A stretch of DNA of 64,000 bases from Flavobacterium pallidum (lineage in GTDB: Bacteria; Bacteroidota; Bacteroidia; Flavobacteriales; Flavobacteriaceae). The notes under the pieces were generated by a model. It searched no databases and had not been told where the DNA came from. It saw only the letters and a list, made by a program, of their open reading frames with translations. Positions 46,126-56,300 of the stretch are shown in pieces. Each line of letters opens with the position of its first letter. Within the stretch, counting starts at the first letter, position 1. Position numbers and translations under genes: made by a program. The stretch is taken from assembly GCF_003097535.1 (NCBI RefSeq), contig NZ_CP029187.1, positions 1,488,001 through 1,552,000 of the forward strand, read 5' to 3'.

Positions 46126-47781
46126 ATGAAAAAAACGCTTTACACTGCCCTTATGGGTATTGTTTTGTGCTGCTTTTCCGGCAATGCACAGACAAAAATC
46201 GACAAATTATCCATCAATTACGGAGAAGAAATTACAGATGATTCCGGGAAAATCGTAAAGATTATCGGTGAAGCCAACGACCACATTTATACGTTGGTCC
46301 TTAAAGGCAAAAGCGATTACTCACTGAAGATTTTCGATTCCAAAGCCATGAAGCTCACCTCGAACAAGCCAATCATTATGCCTGAAATCAAGGATAAGGA
46401 TGTGGATTTTGAAGATGTGTTCCTGCTGAATGATAAGATTTATGTTATCGGAAGCGTATACCACCGCAAGGATAAAGTCTTTACGCTGGTGGCTATCGGG
46501 GTTTCTGACAAGGGAATCCTGTCCAAGGACCAGATCACGCTTTTTGAATCCAAGGTGGCCAGGAGCTCTGATCGCGGCGGATTCTACTTCAGGAAATCGC
46601 CCGATGAACGGATGCTGTTGGTGATGCATACCGCACTTTTTGATAAGGAAGATGCGATGAAGTATGAAATCAAACTTTTTGACGAAAACATGAATCAGGC
46701 TTTCTTTACAGAGGACAAAGTGTCTTTTGACGACAATAAGAAGGATTTCCAGTTTACGATTTCGGATTTCGACGTGAATGACAACGATGATGTTTTTTTG
46801 GTGGTGAACGAAGGTTATCGCGACAATAAAAAGAAAGAACATGTAGAGAAGTTTCAATTATTCCTGTTCAAAAACCAAAACAACTACACAAAAGAAGTAG
46901 TCAATATTGATGTAACCGACAAGGAAATCATCAACTGTAAAATGCTTTCTACCAACAATGGCATCGTACACCTCACCGGATTTTATTCAAGCGTCAGGGA
47001 AAGCGGGCGTGCCAACTGGGATTTGAAGGGCGTTTACAATGCGACGGTAAACCTTTCGGGAAACACCGTGGGCAACCTGGTATTTAACGAATTTGATTAT
47101 GCTACTAAAGTAAAATTGCTTGGCGAAAGGAAGGCCAAGAAAGGCAGGGATGTCAAACCATTGTATAACATCCATTCCATTATCGAGAAAAATGACGGCG
47201 GCCTCATCGTGTTGTCAGAATACCAGACCGTATACGTCGGGCAGACGAGCGGTATCGGACCCCTCGGATTCACGCCGATCACCTACACCACCAATGAAAT
47301 CATCGTGACCAGCCTGAAGCCCGACGGCACACTGGACTGGAGCAATGTAGTGCCAAAGGAGCAGTCTGCGAGCATCACCGTAACGAGTTTCAACCTGTTT
47401 GCAGTGGTTGGTTCTGGAAATTTCAGGGTTGGGGTCAGCCTTACTTTCCCGTTGGGCGTTATGGGCAAAGGGCCGGAATACCTGAGTGCCATCCCGATTT
47501 ACAGCAATGGTGAACTCAACATCGTTTTTAATGACAATGCCAAAAACAAAGGTGTCACCGATATCGAGAAAATCAAGTCACTGGGCAACTACAACAACTC
47601 AGTGCCTACCTTATTCACTTTTGATGATAAAGGAAACATCACCAGGAAGGACCCTGATGAAATCGTGAAGCACCAGGTGGTGATCCGCCCGGGTGTGTAC
47701 TGCAGGAAAAGTGCGAATGAATACATTATTTATGCTTCAAGGAAATCCCAGGATAAGCTGGGGCGGATGTTTTTGGATTAA
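46126..47781 (+). CDS. Secreted protein of unknown function
   Basis: I do not recognise a named family. The 551 residues begin with a signal peptide (MKKTLYTALMGIVLCCFSGNAQ) and are rich in short beta strands with repeated hydrophobic-aspartate patterns (FEDVFLLNDKIYVIGSVYHR, FDVNDNDDVFLVVNEGYRD, KNDGGLIVLSEYQT), which suggests a propeller. No T9SS sorting tail or lipobox is visible. The end (KSQDKLGRMFLD) is not a beta-barrel signal. It is likely periplasmic, and it ends in a strong terminator. Confidence 0.75.
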   Translation: MKKTLYTALMGIVLCCFSGNAQTKIDKLSINYGEEITDDSGKIVKIIGEANDHIYTLVLKGKSDYSLKIFDSKAMKLTSNKPIIMPEIKDKDVDFEDVFLLNDKIYVIGSVYHRKDKVFTLVAIGVSDKGILSKDQITLFESKVARSSDRGGFYFRKSPDERMLLVMHTALFDKEDAMKYEIKLFDENMNQAFFTEDKVSFDDNKKDFQFTISDFDVNDNDDVFLVVNEGYRDNKKKEHVEKFQLFLFKNQNNYTKEVVNIDVTDKEIINCKMLSTNNGIVHLTGFYSSVRESGRANWDLKGVYNATVNLSGNTVGNLVFNEFDYATKVKLLGERKAKKGRDVKPLYNIHSIIEKNDGGLIVLSEYQTVYVGQTSGIGPLGFTPITYTTNEIIVTSLKPDGTLDWSNVVPKEQSASITVTSFNLFAVVGSGNFRVGVSLTFPLGVMGKGPEYLSAIPIYSNGELNIVFNDNAKNKGVTDIEKIKSLGNYNNSVPTLFTFDDKGNITRKDPDEIVKHQVVIRPGVYCRKSANEYIIYASRKSQDKLGRMFLD

Positions 47782-47799
47782 GCTTTTTACAGAAATAGA

Positions 47800-47845
47800 G
47801 TGGGCAGTACGTGCAGGATTATATTGCACGACTGCCCATTTTTGT
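47800..47845. terminator. Strong terminator hairpin after the unknown secreted protein gene
   Basis: The long stem TGGGCAGT-CGTGCA with TGCACG-ACTGCCCA, one bulged base and a 9-base loop, is followed by TTTTTG. The hairpin can fold on both strands, so it could also end the minus-strand remnant. Confidence 0.85.
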
Positions 47846-47859
47846 TTTATGAGCGATAA

Positions 47860-48155
47860 TTATAGGTAACGCATTTCAATGCGCGCAGAATATGCTCCCC
47901 CTTCGGGCAATGAATTGAACTGGAAATTGCCTTTGCTGTTTGCGGTAAACGGCTCTGCATCGATGTTGATGGCGACGTGCTCCAGCGGGGCGGATGCACA
48001 GTCGTGTGCGCCGCGTGTACATCCATCCGGAACCCGTACACAGTCATCAGGAATGACTGCACGGCCGTTTTGGGATTGAAATGAACGGTGGGACGGTTAC
48101 CATCTACACTACCGGGTAATTCATTATTCTGTTCAGTAACGACATTGTATAATCT
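47860..48155 (-). pseudogene. Remnant of a protein-coding gene, C-terminal part
   Basis: On the minus strand two adjacent frames read as plausible protein: first LYNVVTEQNNELPGSVDGNR and PTVHFNPKTAVQ, then after a shift near 48045-48055 VIPDDCVRVPDGCTRGAHDC, INIDAEPFTANSKGNFQF and NSLPEGGAYSARIEMRYL to a stop at 47860. No start codon fits and stops close the frame upstream, so this is a truncated, frameshifted gene end. The family was not recognised. The rest of the 47782-48359 gap holds the terminator hairpin and AT-rich sequence with no other feature. Confidence 0.5.
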
Positions 48156-48359
48156 TCATTAGATCAGTGAAATGATTGTTTTTACAGCATTAAACCAAGT
48201 ATTTTTACGGTTATATTTTTGCGAAATCAGCAAGCGATTTTTTGATTTTGGTGTAGTAAATTTATCCTGTTCCCACATATGCCCTAAAGTAAAATGGGAA
48301 GAAAAGGACTGTTTCCCCAAGAGACTCCTCCAGACCGAAAACACTTAAAACACCATATC

Positions 48360-50312
48360 ATGAAGACAACCGCCCTGTTTGTGTTGTTGCTGTTGCCTGT
48401 CTTTGCCGCTGCGCAGGACATCCAATGGGAACAGTCCTATGGCGGCCGCCAGGCCGACTATCTCTTCGATGTACAACCTACCGCCGATTATGGCTTTATC
48501 CTTGCGGGGAGTTCGCTGTCCACCGCCTCCGGCAATAAAGCCGACGGGCCCATTGGTGGCGACCTGGACTACTGGGTGTGGAAGATGGATGAGCGTGGCC
48601 GCGAAGAATGGCAAAAATCCTTCGGTGGCTCTGGCAGCGATTTATTGCAATCATTAAAATGTACCCCTGATGGCGGTTTTATACTCGCAGGCACCTCCAA
48701 TTCCCAAAAGGGTAAGGGTAAAGCCAAGGAAGGTTTTGGCGGCAATGATTACTGGGTCATCAAGCTCAATGCCAAAGGCGAAGAAGAATGGCAGAAAACG
48801 TACGGCGGTGTCGGGCAGGACGATTTAATCACTGTCATTGCTACACGCGACGGCGGTTATCTGATCGGCGGCAACTCCGCTTCCTCGCGAATCAATGATG
48901 GTGCACAACCATTGCCCTGTTCCAAAAAAGAGGACAGCCGCGGCAATATGGATTACTGGATCATCAAGGTCGACAGTAAAGGCGAGGAACAATGGCAGCA
49001 TACCTATGGCGGCAAATATGCAGACATGCTCAAAAGCATGGAGCAGACCACTGATGGAGGCTATATTTTAGGAGGATACTCCAACAGTCCAGCGGGTATT
49101 GGGCAGGCACTGTCAAAGCATGTAACATCAAGTGAAAAAGAAGCAGGCAACTTCGGCAAAGGAAATGACTACTGGGTACTGAAACTGGATAAGGACGGTG
49201 GTATCACATGGCAGCGCACACTGGGCGGGGATATGGACGACCAGTTGTTTGCAGTGCACCAGACTTATGATAAAGGTTATATCCTGGGCGGGAATTCGAA
49301 CAGCAGCGCTACGGGAAACAAAAGTAAAACCAATGGTGACGGCACCGATTTCTGGGTGGTAAAACTCAATGAACAAGGCAATATTCTCTGGCAGCAGACC
49401 TATGATTTTGGCAAGGCGGACATCCTGACCTCCATTGTAGAAAATGAAGACCACAGCTTTGTGATTGGCGGTTTTGCACAGTCCGAGAAAGTGAAGGACA
49501 GTGAAGGCATCAACGACTACATCCTGCTCAAGGTTTCCGAAAAAGGAGACGTACTCTGGGATAAATCCGTCGGGAGTGATGGAGAGGACATCCTGCGTAA
49601 AGCCATCATGACGCGCGATGGCGGGTATTTGCTGGCAGGTACTTCAAATCCGGAACAAGTCAGGAAGTCCGCAAGACCGAAAGACAAAAAATTAGTGAAC
49701 GGCGTGGATACTTCCGGACAGCTTGCCGGTGCCGAAAAAGCACAGAAAGCCATGGACGATGCTGTAAACGAAGGTACTGATAAGATAAACGATTATTATA
49801 AAGATAAAGTGGATGCCGGAGCCAATGCCATGAAAGAGGCACTGGGCCAAAAGGAGGATTCACGCGCTAAGGTGGGATTCGGCCAGGCTGGAAATGTATT
49901 GGGAACGGGACACGGAACGCAGAGTAACGGACACAATGGCGGTGCAGCCGGGCAGCAGCGAGGCCCTAAACAAGGGCTTGGCGCATCACGCGAGAAGAAA
50001 ACCAACTATGGCGGCAAGGATTTCTGGGTCGTGAAATTAAAGGATAAAAATAAAGGCGAGGAAGAAAAAGCCAAAATCGAGGCATTCCCAAATCCCGCTG
50101 TATCGTTCACAAATGTGGTGATTGGTTTTGATTTTGACAGGGGCACCGCTGAGGTTTATGACTTATCCGGGCGGCAGCTGCAATCGTTTAAGATTGATAG
50201 TCGTACAGTACCGGTAAATTTATCCTCTTATCCGGAAGGGATTTATATTGTGAAGATATCTACAAACAAAGGGGATGCTTCCATGAAAATCATAAAAGGC
50301 ATTACCAAATAG
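48360..50312 (+). CDS. Secreted repeat protein with T9SS sorting domain, upstream of RHS
   Basis: A 650-residue protein with signal peptide (MKTTALFVLLLLPVFAAAQ). About seven repeats follow of the type W-x-[QK]-[ST]-[FY]-GG-x3-D with GGF/Y-IL-AG, for example WQKSFGGSGSDLLQS, WQKTYGGVGQDDLIT and WQHTYGGKYADMLKS, forming a likely propeller. A low-complexity linker (about 440-560) precedes a type A sorting domain (about 573-650: IEAFPNPAVSFTNV to SMKIIKGITK). The start at 48360 opens the signal peptide. The RHS gene begins 25 bases downstream, so the two are probably co-expressed and may act together at the cell surface. Confidence 0.85.
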   Translation: MKTTALFVLLLLPVFAAAQDIQWEQSYGGRQADYLFDVQPTADYGFILAGSSLSTASGNKADGPIGGDLDYWVWKMDERGREEWQKSFGGSGSDLLQSLKCTPDGGFILAGTSNSQKGKGKAKEGFGGNDYWVIKLNAKGEEEWQKTYGGVGQDDLITVIATRDGGYLIGGNSASSRINDGAQPLPCSKKEDSRGNMDYWIIKVDSKGEEQWQHTYGGKYADMLKSMEQTTDGGYILGGYSNSPAGIGQALSKHVTSSEKEAGNFGKGNDYWVLKLDKDGGITWQRTLGGDMDDQLFAVHQTYDKGYILGGNSNSSATGNKSKTNGDGTDFWVVKLNEQGNILWQQTYDFGKADILTSIVENEDHSFVIGGFAQSEKVKDSEGINDYILLKVSEKGDVLWDKSVGSDGEDILRKAIMTRDGGYLLAGTSNPEQVRKSARPKDKKLVNGVDTSGQLAGAEKAQKAMDDAVNEGTDKINDYYKDKVDAGANAMKEALGQKEDSRAKVGFGQAGNVLGTGHGTQSNGHNGGAAGQQRGPKQGLGASREKKTNYGGKDFWVVKLKDKNKGEEEKAKIEAFPNPAVSFTNVVIGFDFDRGTAEVYDLSGRQLQSFKIDSRTVPVNLSSYPEGIYIVKISTNKGDASMKIIKGITK

Positions 50313-50337
50313 TTTCCCAACTCCAAAATCAAGAACA

Positions 50338-53300
50338 ATGAAGACAATTCAATCCATCATACAAAAAGCGGCTTTAATAGCTGTGTTATTTACCACACTA
50401 TTATCGAATGCGCAGGAATTGGCAACCATGCCTTCCCTTCCTTCCATTACACCGCCTTCACCTACGGTTGCGGGCCTGATGCACTTTGAAGAAGTGCCTG
50501 TCGATAAATACACAGGGCAACCGGATATTACGATTCCGCTGGTTTCAAAGAATTTAGGGTCAGGACTGACACTGTCGGCAACGCTCAAATACAATACGAT
50601 GGGTGTGCGTGTCAACGAACGCTCGGGTTGGACCGGTACGGGTTGGTCGCTGGATGCGGGCGGGGTCATCTCAAGGACGGTCCGTGGCGTTCCTGATGAG
50701 GCAAAAAAACCCACTTTATATGATACCCATAAGATTGCAACAGGAATTTACCACCTTGATGTATATTGGAATTATAATTCTTATTCCGAAGCCCAAAGAA
50801 GTGAATTCAGGTGGAACGTTAACGGGACCAGGTTGAATCGCTACGACTGTGAACCGGATCTGTACCAGTTTAGCGTGCTGGGGTATACGGGACGATTTAT
50901 CGTCGATAAGGTTGGCTCGATTTTGGTGCCAAAACTATTAACAAAGGATAATGCTGTCAAGGTTGTTTTAGCGCCCGGTGATTATGATATGAATTACAAC
51001 ATCATCAGGTTTAAGGTAATCGATGCCAATGGGAATTCTTACCTTTTTGACCAGAAGGAAACCATCACGTCCACTACTTCTGCGGTCGCTGTTCCTTATA
51101 ATAGTACTGAACCCATCGCGCCGTCAATGGACCATCCCATCACGAGCTATACTTCGTCCTGGCATTTGTCTGAGATCAGGGGGGCTTTAGGGCAGTTGTT
51201 AGCCACTTTTACATATGATGATTCAACCGAAGCTTATGATGGGGTGCCCAGCATTACAATCAATAAGGTAACCAACCTTAGTGATGTGGAACTCCACAAT
51301 CCTTACAACACTTCCATGATACGCCCTGAAAGGAGCACCGCCACTACGGCTATTGTTGCAGAAACAAAGAAACTGGCTGGTATCTTTTTTAAAGATGGTA
51401 CCAGGCTTGCATTCACGGTATCGGCCGCACACAGCCATCCCGAAACAGATGGCGTTTACCTGACAAAAGTTGAATATAAAAAGGGCACTAATACCCTTAT
51501 TAAGGAATTTGACCTTAATTACGATGGCATAAATAACGGCCAAAGGTTATTCCTGGTGAAAGTTACGGAAAACGGTACGCTCGGATATGATTTGAAATAC
51601 AATAACAAACAATTGCTGCCTTCATTCGGGGATCAAGAAAACGAGGATGAGTGGGGATATACCCGTACTTTTTTCAAAGGACATGTACCCGGCCATACCT
51701 ATAACGAATACAATTGGCAGGCTTCTTATTATGGATTATTGGAAAGTATCAGCTATCCTACGGGAGGAAAGACAACATTCGGGTTCGAACCACATACTTA
51801 TTCCTTCAACGGCAGCACACCGATTACAGATTTTAAGGCAAATCCACGCAATTACAATTATGGAACAAGCTCGCAGCGTTTTCATGTCAATTCCAGTGCC
51901 TGCAGGACTTACGGGTTTGGCAACACAAATACCTGTACTTTAAACCCCGTCAATACATTTCCGGGTTTCTACCTAACCCATGAGCAAATAATATATGCCA
52001 GCTACAGCGATGCAAGTGAACACGATTGCGGTGGAGCAGTAGGGATACCTCCGATAGCACTTTATGATATCGAGTTCTATAATACTGATACAAATACCGG
52101 CTATAAATTACCTCTGGCAAATTCGGAAGGCCTCCAAAAATTACTGCCTGAAGGACATTATATTTATAAGTTAAAGCCGACTACCTATCAATCTCCTGGT
52201 TTAGATCCTGAGGATCCGGAGAATCCTGGTAATGGACCGGTTCAGGGTATCGACCTTTATATAAAAATCCGTCTTGAATTTGAAGAATATTTCGAAGCCT
52301 ACAAACATCTTATCGGCGGAGGTGTCAGGATTGCCAATATCATGTTTTATGAAGGATCCGAACTGAAAAGGCGCGTTCAATACAACTATTCCGAGCATGG
52401 CCAGGAGTTTCCGGACCAGGATGGTTACATTGAAGGCTCAGACCTTAGCCCCTACTTTTTATCTTCGGGGGCTATTGACAGCAGGCTTGATCATATCAGG
52501 AAAACGTATGAATTCGGGGAGCAGAAACAATTGTTTTACGGAGGTACAGGTTCGATATTTTTTGGCGCTACAGGCGTGGGGTATGAGGTCACTACCAATG
52601 AAATCGGGGCGGAACTTTCGAAAGGGAACTATGTAGGTTACAAATCTGTACGCGTGAGTGAAACTGATAATGGGTTTACAGACTACACCTACAGTTCTGC
52701 AAGGGAATGGCCAAGCCCGCCGACGACATTCGTTTATCCATTCCGGCCATCTATGAATCTTGATTACAAACGCGGGCTGCTTTTCCGAACCAGCGTGTTC
52801 AGGAATGACGGTAAAAAGATTTCTGTAAATGACAATTCATATTGTTATCAGGAGGATGTGGTCGCCGTTACCCATACCATAGGCGAAACATCGTGCAGCT
52901 GGAAACAATTTTTCGATACCTATGATGACTACGCAAATATTACGGGTTATTTTGACAGGCATCCCGGTTGCTGCCTTCCCGGAGGCGTGCTTAACTGCGG
53001 TCCTTCAGCACCGTTCAGCTATGTTTCGGATGACCTGAAAGCAGGATGGGCAAAACTTACCGGAAGTGTGAAGAAAGAATACTTCTATAACGGTTCCTCT
53101 ACAAATATGGTGGAGACCAGCGATTCATTTGTATATAATGATTTAAACTATCAGGTCAAGACTCAGGAGAGGCTTATCAAGGAAGGCAGTGTGATACAGC
53201 ATTATAAGACAGCGTATGAATATCCTGTAGGTGATTATGATTTCGGCCTTTTTACGTCTTCTGAAAATGCCAGCATCACGGCCATGCGTAATGCCAATAT

Positions 53301-56300
53301 CATCAACAGCCCGGTTACTGTAACTTATTCGAAAGATTCGGAACAGTTGCAGCAAGTGATCAATACTTACAGGTCTGACGGGCTTCCCGCAAGCGTACGT
53401 GTAAGCAAGGGGACGGGAACGCCTGAAACGCGGATCACCTACAACTCTTACGACGATTCAGGAAACATTCAGGATGTATCCATGCCCGGTGGCGCACATA
53501 CTACTTATATCTGGGGATACAATAAAACGCTTCCTATTGCCAAGATAGAAAATGCTTCGTTTGATAAGGTTTATGGCGCGGTATTTCATCCAACGGGACC
53601 TCCACCGTATTTGGATGTCTTCAGTGAAGCTAACCTGCCAGCGATAAATGCGCTCAGGGATGCCCCGGCGTTTGATAAAGCGATGATTACTACGTTCGTG
53701 CATAACCCCGGAACCGGGCTGGTTTCATTAACCGATCCTAAAAAGGATTCACTTCATTTCTATTATGATACTTTTCAGAGGCTGATCGCCTCTACAGACA
53801 ACCTCAATAATCTTGTAGGCATCAATAAATACCGTTACGCCAGCGAAGATGCTGCAGGTCACAATTGGGTTGAGACCACGCTGTTCAAAGAGGCGCTTCC
53901 GTATGATCCATTAGATGACTATACATCTGTTCCGGATGCAGATAAAACCGTCGGTATCACATACCTTGACGGTCTTGGCAGGCCTGTTCAGCAAATTGCA
54001 AAAGGGCAGTCGGGACTGGGACACGACCTCATTACTTTTATGAAATATGACATGCTGGGCAGGCAGCCTTTCCAGTACCTTCCATATGTCCGACAAGACA
54101 ACAGTACCGAATTTGACACTAGTGCAGAATCAAACCAGGCCCTCTTTTATGCAGATACTTCCGGATCACTCACAGGCAATCCTGATTTCGAAAACACCAC
54201 GAATCTTGGCGCTGAGACCAAATATGAAGCCTCACCCATGAAGAGGCCGATAGAACAGGCCGCACCGGGCAATGCCTGGGCAAGTGCTACAGAACACACA
54301 CTGAAATCTGAAATCCTTAGTAACGATGCTAATGAAGTTAGGCTTTACAAGGTAACCGCCAATTGGAACCCCACTTTCGAAATCTATGATGCAACACTAA
54401 GCTACAGCAGCTATTATCCTCCAGGCGAGCTATACAAGTCGGTAGTGAAAGATGAAGACTGGAGAACTGGACAGCCCTATCCAAACGAGCATACTACCGC
54501 TGAATTCAAGAATCCGGAGGGCCGGGTAGTGTTGAAGAGGCGATATAAAGAAAATGAGACTTTCGATACGTATTATGTTTACGACCAATATGGCAACCTG
54601 AGCTTTGTAATCCCGCCTAAAGCAAACATCACTGAAGTCGCAACCTCTACGGATGCAATCAATGGGCTGTGTTACCAGTATCGTTACGACAGGCGAAACA
54701 GGCTTGCTGAGAAAAAGCTTCCAGGCAGGCAATGGGAATATATCGTATATGACAAACTGGACAGGGTTGCACTTACCGGCCCTGCTGCTTCCCCCTTTCT
54801 TGATGGCGGAACAGGATGGATTACAAACCGTTATGACGCATTGGGACGTGTTGTTTACACTGCGTGGAAAAGCCAGGCAGCAACTAGGGAAAACAGGAAA
54901 TCACTTCAATTTGACCAGGATAATTCGTTTTTGCATGAGGTAGAGGCCGAAGCGCACAACATCAACGGTATCCTGGTTCCTTACAGTAACAATGTCAAGC
55001 CACAGGATGGGTTGCATATCCTGACTATCAATTACTATGACGATTACGACGAGACTCTGGCGCTGCCATTACCGACAGATATCGAGACCCAGCCCATACG
55101 GAACAACGTACACGGTATGGCTACCGGTAGCTGGGTGCGGGCGCTTGAAGGGGTCAATAATACGAATGGAACCAGTTCTTTTGTGCTGTATGACGAGAGG
55201 AGCAGGCCGGTAAGCACCTATTCCAAAAACTACATTGGCGGCCATACGCAGGTCAACACGCTGCTGGATTTTACGGGCAAGCCTGAATATACGCTGACGA
55301 TGCACAGGCGTACCAATGCCGATGATGAAATCGTGTTGAAGGACAACTTTACATATGACGCGCAGGAGCGCCCTGTGTCGCACATCCACCAGATCGGCAC
55401 AGGCACGCCCGAACTGCTGTCGTATAATCAATATGATGAACTTGGCCAGCTCATTGTAAAAAAGACCGGCGGACAGGATACTACCGGAAATACTTTTTAC
55501 CAGCATATCGATTATTCGTACAACATACGCGGCTGGCTCACTAAAATTAACAATGTAAACGACCTGAACGATAGTTCCGGCATGCGCGACCTGTTTGCCT
55601 ATAAGATCAATTACAACACCGTAGAACATACTATGCCCAACGTTACGAAACATTTTAACGGTAACATTGCCGAAACCTACTGGATCAGCGACAACGACGA
55701 TACGCAACGCATGTACGGTTATGCGTATGATGTGCTGGACCGCCTTACCGATGCACATTATGCCAAGAATACCGATACCGGCACGCCTGTCATGATTGAT
55801 TCGTATTACGAGCATGCATCCTATGACAAGAACGGCAATATAGGCACCCTGCAACGCAACGGGGAATATGACGACGATACCGATATCCTCCAGATCGACA
55901 GCCTTAGCTATACGTATAGCGAACAGAACCTAAACCGCCTGATCCGTGTTGACGATGACACTGATAACCCCAATGGCTTTAATGATGCGAATACGAACAG
56001 CAATGACTACGGGTATGACGACAACGGCAACATGACTTCAGACCTGAACAAGAACATCACGGCAATTACTTACAACCACCTGGACTTGCCGACGAAAGTG
56101 CAATTCGGTACAGGAGACAATTATATTACCTATCTTTACGATGCCACTGGCAATAAGCTAAAAAAAGTGGTTTACAAGATGGCGGACCCCGTCCCTGATC
56201 CGCCGTTGCCCAATGCGGAAGCGACGTATTACCTGGACGGTTTTCAGTACAAGAAGGGGATTTTGCAATTTTTCCCGACCAGCGAAGGCTATGTAAGGAA

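Noticed and set aside
47847..48062. A 71-codon frame on the minus strand
   Set aside because: It joins parts of two frames of the gene remnant; the second half in this frame looks unlike protein, while the adjacent frame reads better.
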